DNA of 64,000 bases from Paenibacillus sp. Root444D2. GTDB lineage: Bacteria > Bacillota > Bacilli > Paenibacillales > NBRC-103111. The stretch covers positions 1-64,000 of the forward strand of contig NZ_LMEO01000010.1 in NCBI RefSeq assembly GCF_001426375.1, read 5' to 3'. The notes under the pieces are model-generated. The model was not told where the DNA came from and ran no database searches. It worked only from the letters and a program-made list of their open reading frames with translations. Of the stretch, positions 1 to 8,901 are shown one piece after another. The position numbers and the translations under genes were made by a program. Each line of letters begins with the position of its first letter. The stretch's first letter is position 1.

Positions 1-76
1 ACGAACAACCTCCGGCTAATTTCATTGTATTTTCTTAGCCTAAAAGTGTCCAACTTAATTAGGGGGCTTTATAGAA

Positions 77-149
77 TTGTTGTACATGATGCAACAACAA
101 AGGGAGAAAGTCGAGATTTAGGCAGCAATTGTTGTACTTTCTACAACAT
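77..149. repeat. Pair of TTGTTGTA-type 21-bp palindromes
   Basis: Two palindromes with 8-bp arms and a 5-bp loop: TTGTTGTA/TGCAACAA at 77-97 (centre 87) and TTGTTGTA/TACAACAT at 129-149 (centre 139). The centres are 52 bp apart, the spacing seen in the other islands of this family (32.6, 40.3, 52.3 and 61.7 kb). No gene can be supported in 1-345. Function unknown. Confidence 0.75.
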
Positions 150-345
150 TATTCACCTGCGAATATTTATTCAACCAGCAGCCTCAATTGGGCATATTTA
201 ACGATAGATCCCGGTGTAAGACACCTCAATGTAGAGTTAGATTGGATGAACGAATCGACGGTCTCTTCATTACAACATACGAGTGGAAAACAGTGGTTTA
301 GCTTGCCTAAAGTTCATTCGCAGGATTTCTATGATCCCCCTTTAC

Positions 346-833
346 TTAGGCTTCTAAAACACGGCGCTTCTTCCTTTGAATTCCTTGTGCACGAAGCGTT
401 TTGATCGATAATATAATGCCCGTAATCGTCAGGAAAATCATACTAATCGCCGCTATATCGACAAGCCATTTCACATTCGTATTCCCGATTTTCCCCTCAT
501 GAAGTCCCTTGATGAACCCTGTCAGACTGTTAGCTCCATCCTGACCGGGACCGGGGCCATTAAATGCAGGTCTATTTCCCTGCATAGCTCCAGATGTTCT
601 TTGATCGCCCGCGGCAGAAGGAGTCATCGAATTAGAGGATTGATTAGATAGAGCCGCCCCGTCACTATTTCCGTTAGTCATACCTTGAGACATGGCCCCG
701 GGAGGTCGCATATCTGCTCCTCTGAGCCTGTCAGCCACTTCTCGGATAAGAGAAGCCCCGTAATCGATTGGATCAAAATAAAAACCGAGCAAATCAGGCC
801 AATCCATAAATGTAGTTGACGTGTTCTTTTCAT
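346..833 (-). pseudogene. PepSY-associated membrane protein, frameshifted
   Basis: A small two-helix protein of the PepSY-associated TM family. The natural start is ATG at 833, preceded by GGTGGG; it reads MKRTRQLHLWIGLICS and then a hydrophobic helix ending ITGLLLSEKW. That frame runs into LTGSEEQ and soon stops. From about position 714-700 the rest of the protein (MRPPGAMSQGMTNG, a Ser/Gly/Pro-rich linker, then GKIGNTNVKWLVDIAAIS and a second helix ending in basic residues) is in a different frame. The long open frame from 852 reads the first helix out of frame and is not the product. This is either a real one-base frameshift or a sequence error. The family fits an envelope protein of unknown ligand. 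Confidence 0.7.
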
Positions 834-937
834 TGAAACCCACCTTTTCCAAATTTGTTGGTATAGGTGTAAGTATAGAAGCTTATCCTGAAAATAATCT
901 GAGGTCTAGCTGAGGGATTGCTGAGTGTAGTTAGCGC

Positions 938-980
938 AAAAAAACCTACGGATGCACTTTTGCATACAGTAGGTTTTTTT
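938..980. terminator. Bidirectional Rho-independent terminator
   Basis: Stem AAAAAAACCTAC (938-949) pairs with GTAGGTTTTTTT (969-980), with an inner TGCA/TGCA stem and a T/A tract on both sides. It lies just downstream of the minus-strand exporter gene ending at 1020 and probably ends that transcript. Confidence 0.85.
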
Positions 981-1019
981 AATGTTTTGCTAGGCGGACT
1001 GTGTCAGCTATTGGCCTTC

Positions 1020-2501
1020 TTATTCAGCTGGTTTGGGTTGAACAACGACCGGGGCAGTAGCAGTAGCCTTATCCGCAGGAGCAGTCTGCTTGCCAATGAA
1101 CAAGCTGAGCGGCAGAGCGGCTAGCACGATGAATGTGGCTAGTAAGTAAACATCATTCACACTCATGGTGAATGATTGCATCCCGATCTGTACCTTATCC
1201 TTCAAACCGCTGCTAGCCAATTCCTTGGCATGCGTGGCTGTTTGAGTTGAAAGGACGGAAGTGAACAGGGCAATCGCAAACGAGCCGAACACGTTGCGCA
1301 CCCAGTTGCTGATCGAAGTCGCATGACCGGACAACGTTCTCGGAATTTGCTCCATCCCAGCGTTGCTCGATGGCATGGTGGCAAAAGCGATCCCAAGGTT
1401 CCGAACGATCATCCAGAACACGATATAACCACGAGATACATCGACACTTAGCCAGCTAAGCGTTAATGTCCCTATAGCGATTAAGGAAATACCGATGAAT
1501 ATGAGAATACGCGGACCTACAATACTATATAGTTTGCCCACAATTGGCATGCTTAATGCCATCACAAGTGAGGCAGGAAGCAGGATTAAGCCCGTATCAA
1601 GCGGCGTCACGTGCTGAATATTTTGCAGAAATATAGGAGTCAAAAAAGTGCCTGAGTACAAACTAATCGTAACAATACTAGAAATAATTAGTGTTAGTGT
1701 ATAACGTGAATTGGATAATACCCTAATGTTCAGCAACGGCGTCTCTACGCGCAGCTCCCTCCAAATGAAGAGCAGAAGTACGAGGATACCGAGCGCGAAC
1801 AGTCCAATAACTTTACCTGATGTCCATCCCCAAGCATGGCCTTGAGAGAAAGCGACGAGTAAGGAAAGACTGCTTACGATAACCGTTAATAAGCCAAGTA
1901 AATCAAACTTTTTCGGTACAGAAAGACGATAGTAAGGAATCAATTTAAATACGAGAAGAATGGCAATGACACCGACAGGCACGTTCATGAGGAACAACCA
2001 ATGCCAGCTCCAATTTTGCAAAAGCCATCCGGCCAAGGTAGGTCCAATAGCAGGAGCCATCATGGCAGATAGGGACCAAAGGGATATCGCAATCGGCTGT
2101 TTTTCCCGCGGTATCACTTGGTACACAATAGTCATAGTCGCCGGCATGATGAGTCCGCTGAAGGCGCCTTGCGCAATGCGGAAGGCAATGAGAGAAGGAG
2201 CGTCCCAAGCGACCGCGCATAAAAAGGAAAACACCGTAAAGCCCGCAAGTGCCGTGGCATATAGAAGTTTATAGCTGAACCGCTCACCCAAATAGCCTGT
2301 AATCGGAGCGATTGTACCGCTAGCGAGCATGAAGCCTGTAATCGTCCATTGAATTTTGCTTAAATCTGAATGAAAATGATCACTTAAAATCGGTATCGCA
2401 ATATTAATTGTACTCATACTCAGGATCGCAACGAACGACCCGAAGAAAATGGCAATCATAATCGGCCAGAAACGCACTTGCTGTAATTCATCCTTGCTCA
2501 A
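1020..2501 (-). CDS. DHA2-family MFS multidrug exporter
   Basis: 493-residue major facilitator protein with the 14-helix layout of the DHA2 (EmrB/QacA) drug:H+ antiporters. Visible signatures are the loop 2-3 motif GYLGERFSYK, the antiporter motif C region APAIGPTLAGWLLQ, and the following WHWLFLMNVPVG. The start is a TTG at 2501 with GGAGG six bases upstream; the next residues are SKDELQQ. It is divergent from a PadR regulator whose operator-like dyad lies between them, so it is probably induced by a PadR ligand. Exported compound unknown; drug or lipid export is inferred from family only. Confidence 0.9.
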   Translation of the reverse strand: MSKDELQQVRFWPIMIAIFFGSFVAILSMSTINIAIPILSDHFHSDLSKIQWTITGFMLASGTIAPITGYLGERFSYKLLYATALAGFTVFSFLCAVAWDAPSLIAFRIAQGAFSGLIMPATMTIVYQVIPREKQPIAISLWSLSAMMAPAIGPTLAGWLLQNWSWHWLFLMNVPVGVIAILLVFKLIPYYRLSVPKKFDLLGLLTVIVSSLSLLVAFSQGHAWGWTSGKVIGLFALGILVLLLFIWRELRVETPLLNIRVLSNSRYTLTLIISSIVTISLYSGTFLTPIFLQNIQHVTPLDTGLILLPASLVMALSMPIVGKLYSIVGPRILIFIGISLIAIGTLTLSWLSVDVSRGYIVFWMIVRNLGIAFATMPSSNAGMEQIPRTLSGHATSISNWVRNVFGSFAIALFTSVLSTQTATHAKELASSGLKDKVQIGMQSFTMSVNDVYLLATFIVLAALPLSLFIGKQTAPADKATATAPVVVQPKPAE

Positions 2502-2587
2502 AGTAATACCTCCACTCTATCCATTGATCTTATCTTTAGTATTCTCTATAATTTGAATGAAAATTATCATACTACCAAATGAACGTA

Positions 2588-2605
2588 TATGTCAATAATG
2601 ACATA
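2588..2605. promoter_or_regulatory. Putative PadR operator (ATGT-N8-ACAT dyad)
   Basis: Perfect inverted repeat TATGTCA/TGACATA with a 4-bp centre. It contains the ATGT-N8-ACAT pattern described for PadR-type repressors and lies immediately upstream of the padR ribosome binding site, between padR and the divergent MFS exporter. A role as autoregulatory operator is inferred. Confidence 0.65.
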
Positions 2606-2619
2606 ACAAAGGAGTGGCT

Positions 2620-3159
2620 ATGAATACCCTTTCATATGGCTTACTAAGCCTTTTAACCAGAAATTCCCGAACGGGCTATGAATTAACGCAAAATATTCAG
2701 CCATTTTGGCAAGCGAAGCATAGTCAAATCTATCCTCTCCTCGCCCAATTAGAACAGAAGGGATATGTTGAATTTGTGCATGTTCCTCAGTCGGATAAAC
2801 CGGATAAAAAGGTGTATTCCTTAACGGATAATGGCAGGGAAGCACTCCAGCAATGGATTGCGCAGCCTACAGACGAGCCCGTCGTAAGGGATGAGTTGGC
2901 ACTGAAGGTATTCTGCATTGGCCTTGTAAGCAAAGAACAAGCGCTGAAAGTGCTTTATGAGCGTGAGGAATACTACCAGAAGAAGAAAGAAAAGTTCGCA
3001 CAAACTTATGAACGAATTAAACAAGAGAGTGCTAAACCGCTCGAGGAACTGGAGATCCATGATCCGTTATTCGGGCTCTATGTGCTGATCCAGAAAGCAA
3101 CGCTGAAAGTAGACGCAGACTTGGTCTGGTGCGAGTGGATGAAGACTAAACTGAAATAA
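2620..3159 (+). CDS. PadR family transcriptional regulator
   Basis: 179-residue PadR protein: N-terminal winged helix (residues about 1-85, with ARNSRTGYELTQ-like helix and the SQIYPLLAQLEQKGYV recognition region and wing) followed by a C-terminal helical dimerisation domain of the Vir family (VRDELALKVFCIGLVSKEQALK). I chose ATG 2620 because AAAGGAG lies just upstream; an in-frame GTG at 2614 sits inside that ribosome binding site. Divergent from an MFS drug exporter, which it most likely represses together with itself. Confidence 0.9.
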   Translation: MNTLSYGLLSLLTRNSRTGYELTQNIQPFWQAKHSQIYPLLAQLEQKGYVEFVHVPQSDKPDKKVYSLTDNGREALQQWIAQPTDEPVVRDELALKVFCIGLVSKEQALKVLYEREEYYQKKKEKFAQTYERIKQESAKPLEELEIHDPLFGLYVLIQKATLKVDADLVWCEWMKTKLK

Positions 3160-3259
3160 ATGCAACGAGTTTAGATTTATTTAAGGATTCATTTAGCAGG
3201 GGTTTAGACTGGAGAAGTAAGATAGCAGAAGGAGTGATGAACGTAAACGGGGGCTGTAT

Positions 3260-3898
3260 ATGAGTAAAAAGCTAGGAATTTTCTTTGTGATGATCATCAT
3301 AGGCGTGGCGATTGCCGCGGTATTTCCCTATGTCAGCTTGAATCCGGCCGACAGCCGAGTAAAGCTAAATACGGCATTTTCTCTACACTATACGGTACTT
3401 GTTCTACATATTGGATTCGCGTTCATTGCGCTCGTTAGTGGTTTATTTCAATTTCACAAGCGCTTCCGGACCAAATATCCAGCATGGCATCGGGCTTTAG
3501 GGCGCGTGTATGTCGTCAGCGTTATGCTGGGCGGTTTCTTGGGACTCGTCATGACCTTGTATATCGAAAGCTTTACGAAGGCCATGGCATTTCTAGCACT
3601 GAGTCTACTGTGGCTATTTACAACCTGGAAAGGCTTTCGCTACGCTGTCCAAAGGCAATTTGACGAGCATCGTGTATGGATGATTCGCAGTTACGCCATT
3701 ACCCTCGTCGCCACATCAGCAAGACTGATTGTTCCGATTTGCATCTTGCTTTATATCGCTATGCAGGGGTTCCATCTCCCCTCGGGCGGTCGTGAACAAA
3801 TGGTCGCTGACATTTTAGAAATAAACATCTGGATCGGCTTACTAATCAATCTTATTGGTGTGGAATGGTTCCTGTTAAAACCTCGAAAAGGTAAGTAG
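3260..3898 (+). CDS. DUF2306 membrane protein
   Basis: 212-residue integral membrane protein with about six hydrophobic segments. The features fit the DUF2306 family: LHIGFAFIALVSGLFQFH near residue 50, then HRALGRVYVVSVMLGG, and FDEHRVWMIRSYAITL near residue 135. The conserved histidines in membrane-edge positions (LH, WHRALGR, DEHRVWM) suggest metal or haem contact, but that is inference. Start ATG 3260 follows a GGGGG stretch. It stands alone between padR and the minus-strand cluster. Confidence 0.75.
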   Translation: MSKKLGIFFVMIIIGVAIAAVFPYVSLNPADSRVKLNTAFSLHYTVLVLHIGFAFIALVSGLFQFHKRFRTKYPAWHRALGRVYVVSVMLGGFLGLVMTLYIESFTKAMAFLALSLLWLFTTWKGFRYAVQRQFDEHRVWMIRSYAITLVATSARLIVPICILLYIAMQGFHLPSGGREQMVADILEINIWIGLLINLIGVEWFLLKPRKGK

Positions 3899-3900
3899 AT

Positions 3901-4263
3901 TCACTTTTTTCTTTCATAGGTGTAATAGGTATACGGAATGGTGCCATCCATTTTCTGATGATAGGTCAGGTTGAATGCATCCTTTTCGAATTCAGGGAAA
4001 TAAATATTACCTTCGATTTCTTGCTCGACAACCGTAAGATACAATTTATCGGCTGAGGGCAGCGTTTCTTTATAAATTTCTCCACCGCCAGCGATGAAGA
4101 TTTCTTCCTCGTCTTTCAGCAACTCATAAGCTTCATTCAGCGATTTTACCGTTATACAATTCGTTTCCGTGATTTGCTGAGTTCTTGAAATGATAACGGT
4201 CTTTCTTTGAGGCAAAGGCTTGCCAATGGACTCGTACGTTTTTTTGAAGTTCGGCGTAGGCAA
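3901..4263 (-). pseudogene. Dihydrofolate reductase remnant, N-terminus missing
   Basis: The 120-residue reading frame matches the C-terminal two thirds of dihydrofolate reductase: KTYESIGKPLPQRKTVIISR, then EIFIAGGGEIYKETLPSADKLYLT and the terminal strands ending YTYYTYERK. The first 40-45 residues, including the catalytic WHLP..D region that positions folate, are absent. The only available start is a TTG at 4263 with no clear ribosome binding site, seven bases after the TmrB-like stop codon. It is probably an inactive relic cut by a deletion, with the TmrB-like gene now abutting the break. An intact copy elsewhere would be expected. Confidence 0.8.
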
Positions 4264-4270
4264 GGTATTG

Positions 4271-4795
4271 TTAAGATATTTTTTCTAAAATAGTACGAAT
4301 AATATCTTCTGTTTGCAATTCATCCGTCATAATATGATCCTCAAAAACAGGGTCCTTTAACGCGGCTACACACTTGTCCACTTGTTGAAATTGCCATCCC
4401 CCGGGCTCATCACCACGTTTGGTTAAACGTCTATGCAGTGTTTCCGCGGAAGCGCTAAGGCAGAAATGAAAGACATTCTTGTCCACACCTTTGAATCCAT
4501 CATAGATATAGTCGAAATTTCGGCGTTTATAAATGGTCATCGGCACAATGAGATGCTTGTTGTACGTCGATTTCAACTCAGCAGCAGTCTTGACCGTGAG
4601 AACCTTCCACAGCTCCATATCTTGAAAATCATCCGTTCGCTCATGGAATAGCCGACCCTCTACAGGAACTAGCTTTCTAAGCATATAACCGATCTCTTCC
4701 GGGTCAAAAATCATGCTGTTTGGGACGAAGGGGAGAAGCCCATTGGCGGCAGTTGTCTTTCCAGCTCCGAAAGCTCCATTGATCATGATAATCAT
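4271..4795 (-). CDS. TmrB-like P-loop NTPase (nucleoside or drug kinase-like)
   Basis: 174-residue P-loop protein starting MIIMINGAFGAGKTTAA, whose Walker A is GAFGAGKT. The order of motifs (FDPEEIGYMLRKLVP, LIVPMTI, LHRRLTKRG, then PVFEDHIMTD) is that of Bacillus TmrB, an ATP-binding protein giving tunicamycin resistance, and of related small kinases. The start at 4795 is fixed by AGGAGG seven bases upstream; an open frame extends further but overlaps the next gene. It follows the gene of unknown function at 4818-5303 in the same direction. Tunicamycin resistance is only one possibility. Confidence 0.8.
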   Translation of the reverse strand: MIIMINGAFGAGKTTAANGLLPFVPNSMIFDPEEIGYMLRKLVPVEGRLFHERTDDFQDMELWKVLTVKTAAELKSTYNKHLIVPMTIYKRRNFDYIYDGFKGVDKNVFHFCLSASAETLHRRLTKRGDEPGGWQFQQVDKCVAALKDPVFEDHIMTDELQTEDIIRTILEKIS

Positions 4796-4817
4796 GGTAT
4801 TCCTCCTTATGGTTAGA

Positions 4818-5303
4818 TCAACCGCCAACCTCTTGAATGACCGTTTGGATCTTCTGCAGCCGGATATACTCGGACTTTTCAAGCTGAGGCCGGAAGTAGG
4901 CGTAAAGATAGGCGGCGTCATGGAATGCCAGGCCGGGGTAGCAAACAACCTCTTGTACCACTTGGGGGTTATCCATAATAACCTGCCACTCGCCTTTGCG
5001 GTCTGTTGGAGATATGTTAGATAAGACATGCTTTTTCGCTGCTAAGGTAGCATTAAGTTCGGACCAAATGCATTCCCACGAGGGGCTGAAGATAACAGGC
5101 TCAGGGAACAGATGGCTTGCTTTGGCGATGGTCATCTCAATGCCTTCGATGTCAGCATCCCCGGCTTTTTTGATCGCCTCTGTCATGCCATCTAACAATC
5201 GGCGGAACCCGGAGTATCCCTCGGAGAGGACTGCATTTTGAAACGCTATTTCTGCTTCAGTGGCGGATAACATTTTGAAATCTGCGTATGTAGGATTGGC
5301 CAT
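4818..5303 (-). CDS. Unrecognised soluble protein, about 161 aa
   Basis: I do not recognise this family. The predicted product is soluble, acidic and mostly helical, with no signal peptide or membrane segment. It starts MANPTYADFKMLSATEAEI and ends with LEKSEYIRLQKIQTVIQEVGG. The ATG at 5303 is chosen; a TTG at 5321 in frame sits on the GGGGG that would serve as ribosome binding site. It is 22 bp upstream of the TmrB-like gene on the same strand and may be co-transcribed with it. No function is proposed. Confidence 0.55.
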   Translation of the reverse strand: MANPTYADFKMLSATEAEIAFQNAVLSEGYSGFRRLLDGMTEAIKKAGDADIEGIEMTIAKASHLFPEPVIFSPSWECIWSELNATLAAKKHVLSNISPTDRKGEWQVIMDNPQVVQEVVCYPGLAFHDAAYLYAYFRPQLEKSEYIRLQKIQTVIQEVGG

Positions 5304-5467
5304 ATAGGTATGTACCCCCAAATCGTTCCTTTTCCCAAAAATGTATCACAAATTTTTTTCCAATAAAAGCCTTTACATATGAAATTACCCTCTTTGGTTT
5401 AAATTCAGTTTATAAATGCCCCTTATGCTAATTTCATTCGAAGGAAATGGCAAAGGAGCGATTATTA

Positions 5468-7060
5468 ATGAGTAGTGAACCAAAGAAAGTAGCGTGGATT
5501 ATTGTAGGGTTAATGCTCGGGATGCTGTTGGGAGCCTTGGATCAGACGATCATCTCGACGGCGATGCCAACGGTTATTCGAGATCTGGGCGGGATTGCGA
5601 TGTACAGCTGGGTGTTCTCCATCTACATGTTAACCTCAACGACAAGTATGCCCATCTTTGGGAAATTGGCTGACTTGTATGGCAGAAAGCGTATTTACCT
5701 CGTAGGGATTGGTATTTTCATAATCGGCTCTGCGCTATGCGGGCTGGCGACGAACATGACGGAGCTCATCATCTACCGCGGACTGCAGGGTATTGGCGCC
5801 GGTGCCTTAATGCCGATAGCCATGACGATTATTGGCGATATTATGCCGGTAGAGAAACGAGGGAAAATGCAAGGTTTGTTCGGCGGTGTAATGGCTTTGT
5901 CTAGTATTATTGGGCCAGCGATCGGCGGTTTTATCGTGGAACATTTGAACTGGAGCTGGATTTTCTATGTGAATCTTCCGTTTGGTATCGCAGCGATGGT
6001 GATTATCGGTTCAGCACTTAAAGAAAGCCGTACTAATGAGAAACGCTCCATAGATTGGTTAGGTGCACTCACATTAAGCGGAGCAATTGTTTCGGGTTTA
6101 CTCGGTCTGGTGCTAGGGGGCGATCCGGAGGCAGCGGGAAGCCTGCATTATGCGTGGGGATCACCACAAATTATTGGTCTTTTCTCGGCGTGCGCCATTC
6201 TTCTGGGACTGTTCCTCTGGGTTGAAACCAAAGCCAAAGAGCCAATGATCCCCCTGCATTTGTTCAGAAATAAAGTCATTTCCGTCACCAGTATGATTGC
6301 CGTTTTGATGAGCGTAGGCATGTTCGGAGCTATTACTTACATTCCTTTATTCGTGCAGGGCGTCATTGGCGTCAGCCCTTCGATTGCGGGATACATCTTG
6401 ACGCCTCTTATGTTATCCGTTGTGGCATCAGCCATTATGGGCGGAAGGATGTCGAGCAAAGTTTCCTATCGCACCTTAATAGGTACGGGGATGATTCTCA
6501 TAGGTATCGGTTTTACCTTCATGTCGACCATGGATGCAGGTACTTCTAAGCTCCTCATCATCCTCTATATGATCGTGGCTGGCCTAGGAATGGGCCTCAT
6601 TATGCCAACACTAAACATTGCGGTGCAAGGTGAGGTTGGGGCGACTAGTCGCGGTATCGTAACCTCGCTCATTCAGTTTTTCCGTTCCATCGGGGCAACG
6701 GTAGGAGTGAGCATCATGGGGGTCATGATGACGAATCGTATGGCAGATGGCCTTTCCGGTATGGGCGAAAAGTTCCGTCAAATCCCTGAGCAGCAGCTGA
6801 AACAATTCGCCAATCCACAGCTGCTGCTGGATGCGAATGCGCGAGCGAAGCTGCCTGCTGAGATATTGACAGAGCTGCAGCATGTGTTTGTTCATGGCTT
6901 GAGCGGCATATTCTTGGCGGGGAGTCTCATTGTTTTTGCCGGAGTTATCATTACTCTCTTCTTGGGTAAGTCAAGGATGCTGCCGCAAGTGACAAATCCC
7001 ATTGACAACGATGTACGACCGAATAAAGACTCGGTGCTGCAGCAATCTGAATTCGTCTAA
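5468..7060 (+). CDS. DHA2-family MFS exporter
   Basis: 530-residue 14-helix drug:H+ antiporter of the DHA2 group. Helix 1 carries LDQTIISTAMPTVIRDLGG, loop 2-3 the motif A GKLADLYGRKR, and helix 5 the motif C region IIGPAIGGFIVEHLNWSWIF followed by YVNLPFG. A hydrophilic tail of about 40 residues follows the last helix. ATG 5468 has AAAGGAG nine bases upstream and is preferred to ATG 5447, whose upstream site is too close. A two-component pair follows 60 bp downstream, so joint expression is possible. Substrate unknown. Confidence 0.9.
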   Translation: MSSEPKKVAWIIVGLMLGMLLGALDQTIISTAMPTVIRDLGGIAMYSWVFSIYMLTSTTSMPIFGKLADLYGRKRIYLVGIGIFIIGSALCGLATNMTELIIYRGLQGIGAGALMPIAMTIIGDIMPVEKRGKMQGLFGGVMALSSIIGPAIGGFIVEHLNWSWIFYVNLPFGIAAMVIIGSALKESRTNEKRSIDWLGALTLSGAIVSGLLGLVLGGDPEAAGSLHYAWGSPQIIGLFSACAILLGLFLWVETKAKEPMIPLHLFRNKVISVTSMIAVLMSVGMFGAITYIPLFVQGVIGVSPSIAGYILTPLMLSVVASAIMGGRMSSKVSYRTLIGTGMILIGIGFTFMSTMDAGTSKLLIILYMIVAGLGMGLIMPTLNIAVQGEVGATSRGIVTSLIQFFRSIGATVGVSIMGVMMTNRMADGLSGMGEKFRQIPEQQLKQFANPQLLLDANARAKLPAEILTELQHVFVHGLSGIFLAGSLIVFAGVIITLFLGKSRMLPQVTNPIDNDVRPNKDSVLQQSEFV

Positions 7061-7120
7061 ACCCGTTTCCTGTTGTATGCTAGAAAGATAAAGAAGAAGA
7101 TTTCACAAAAGCGAGGCTAG

Positions 7121-7804
7121 ATGCAAATGGCACCTATTATGATCGTAGATGATGATCCTTATATACGCGAACTGGTCCGCGTCTTCATGCTGAAAGAAGG
7201 CTTCGATGTCATCGAAGCCTCTGACGGCGCTAATGCGCTCAAACAGCTCGAAACCGTCCAAGTCGACATGGTGATCATGGATATCATGATGCCGAATATG
7301 GACGGGTGGGAGCTGTGCAAAGAGCTGAGGGAGCATTACGATATCCCTCTGCTCATGCTCACTGCCAAAGGCGAAACCTCGCAGAAGGTCAAAGGCTTCG
7401 AGCTGGGCACCGACGATTACCTCGTCAAGCCATTCGAGCCTGTGGAGCTCGCGATGCGAGTGAAGGCGCTGCTGAAGCGTTACAAAATCGCTTCTTCCCA
7501 AACGGTTCAGGTCGGAGACCTGAGCATGAACCGCAAAACCTACGAAGTAGCCGTGGGCTCCGAGAGCGTCACCCTACCGCTCAAAGAATTCGAGCTGCTC
7601 TACAAGCTGGCGAGCTACCCAGGCAAAACCTTCTCGCGTGACCAGCTGATCGAGCAGATTTGGGGCTTCGATTACGAAGGTAACGAACGTACCGTAGATG
7701 TGCACATTAATCGGCTCCGAGAGCGGTTTCCCGAGGAGCGGCACGCTTTTCGGATCGCAACCATTCGCGGGTTAGGTTATCGGATGGAGGTGCTGCGAAC
7801 ATGA
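7121..7804 (+). CDS. OmpR/PhoB-family response regulator
   Basis: 227 residues. The receiver domain (1-120) has the acidic triad DDD near residue 10, the phospho-acceptor Asp in VDMVIMDIMMPNMDGW, and the conserved Lys in DDYLVKPFEP. The C-terminal winged-helix domain (about 130-227) includes LPLKEFELLYKLA, the recognition helix region ERTVDVHINRLRERF and a final RGLGYRME. It overlaps the downstream kinase gene by 4 bp, so the two form a translationally coupled pair. Target genes cannot be read from the sequence; the neighbouring exporter is a candidate. Confidence 0.93.
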   Translation: MQMAPIMIVDDDPYIRELVRVFMLKEGFDVIEASDGANALKQLETVQVDMVIMDIMMPNMDGWELCKELREHYDIPLLMLTAKGETSQKVKGFELGTDDYLVKPFEPVELAMRVKALLKRYKIASSQTVQVGDLSMNRKTYEVAVGSESVTLPLKEFELLYKLASYPGKTFSRDQLIEQIWGFDYEGNERTVDVHINRLRERFPEERHAFRIATIRGLGYRMEVLRT

Positions 7805-8892
7805 GAATGAAGAAGCGAAAGAGCGTAGTGAAGAGTAAAATGACAAAAGCTCAGCGGATACGTGGCTTTTTGACTACTGTAAGCATATTTTTGCTTATTA
7901 TTCTTTATTGGTTGGCAGCCTTTTACGGGACAGAATGGCTATTTGCGTCTATCAACAAGCGCCCTTCAGCGGTCGTTGTCCAATTGATCAACTCGCTCGG
8001 CGGCATGTTTCTTTGGGGAATAACCATGGCCTTCCTAGGCAGGTTTTTTCGCAGTAAGCAGATGCTCTTCTTTAAAACGATGGTTCAGGCGATTCAAAGT
8101 ATGTCCAGAGGGGATTTCAACGTGTCCGTCGATAATAATCCACATGGTGGTCCTTTCGTGGAGCTGGTGGATTCGATCAACAATATGGCCGTTGAATTAG
8201 GGCAGTTAGAGAAAATGAGGCAGGAATTCATCTCCAACGTATCCCACGAAATACAGTCGCCTCTGACCTCGATTAGCGGCTTCTCCCGCGCTCTACAGAA
8301 TGAACAGATTACACCTGCGGAACGTAAACATTATCTAGAAATCATTGAAGCTGAGAGTACACGGCTATCCAAGCTTAGCGATAACTTGCTGAAACTCTCA
8401 TCGTTAGAATCGCAGCATCACCCATTTGAGCCGAAAAGTTACCGGCTGGATAAGCAAATACGCAATCATATACTGGCCTGCGAACCGCAGTGGGTGGATA
8501 AAGATATAGAGATGGATGTTGAACTAGAGGAGATTACACTAATTGCTGACGAAGACCTGCTGGGCCAGGTATGGACCAATCTGATTCATAACGCAATCAA
8601 ATTCACGCCTATTGGAGGAACCATCGGCGTTCATCTCACAGGCAGTAGGGACGAAGCGATTATCCGAATTTCGAATAATGGGGCAGGTATTACGGAGGAG
8701 GATCGAGCGCATATATTTGAACGCTTTTATAAAGCAGATAAATCCAGAAATCGAACGTCTGGCGGTAATGGACTTGGCCTATCTATCGTGAAGAAAATTA
8801 CCGAAATGCATCAGGGAACTATTTCCGTAGTCAGTGTGCCGGAAGAGAAGACCACATTTACAGTTCAACTCCCGCTGCTAAGTAAGGAGTGA
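7801..8892 (+). CDS. HAMP-containing sensor histidine kinase
   Basis: 363 residues with two N-terminal membrane helices (about 25-45 and 60-80) separated by only a short outside loop, a HAMP linker, a HisKA domain with the phospho-accepting His in NVSHEIQSPLTSI, and an HATPase_c domain with N box NLIHNAIKFTPIGG and G boxes ISNNGAGI and GGNGLGLSIVKKI. The H box reads HEIQSP rather than the usual HELRTP. The very short extracytoplasmic part suggests sensing within the membrane or through a partner, such as an adjacent transporter. It overlaps its response regulator by 4 bp. Confidence 0.93.
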   Translation: MRMKKRKSVVKSKMTKAQRIRGFLTTVSIFLLIILYWLAAFYGTEWLFASINKRPSAVVVQLINSLGGMFLWGITMAFLGRFFRSKQMLFFKTMVQAIQSMSRGDFNVSVDNNPHGGPFVELVDSINNMAVELGQLEKMRQEFISNVSHEIQSPLTSISGFSRALQNEQITPAERKHYLEIIEAESTRLSKLSDNLLKLSSLESQHHPFEPKSYRLDKQIRNHILACEPQWVDKDIEMDVELEEITLIADEDLLGQVWTNLIHNAIKFTPIGGTIGVHLTGSRDEAIIRISNNGAGITEEDRAHIFERFYKADKSRNRTSGGNGLGLSIVKKITEMHQGTISVVSVPEEKTTFTVQLPLLSKE

Positions 8893-8901
8893 ACGCAAAT
8901 A

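Noticed and set aside
129..404. Plus-strand frame of 91 codons
   Set aside because: Begins inside a palindrome and runs antisense through the PepSY gene; no ribosome binding site and no coding character.
918..1124. Plus-strand frame of 68 codons
   Set aside because: It crosses a terminator hairpin and the antisense of the MFS gene end.
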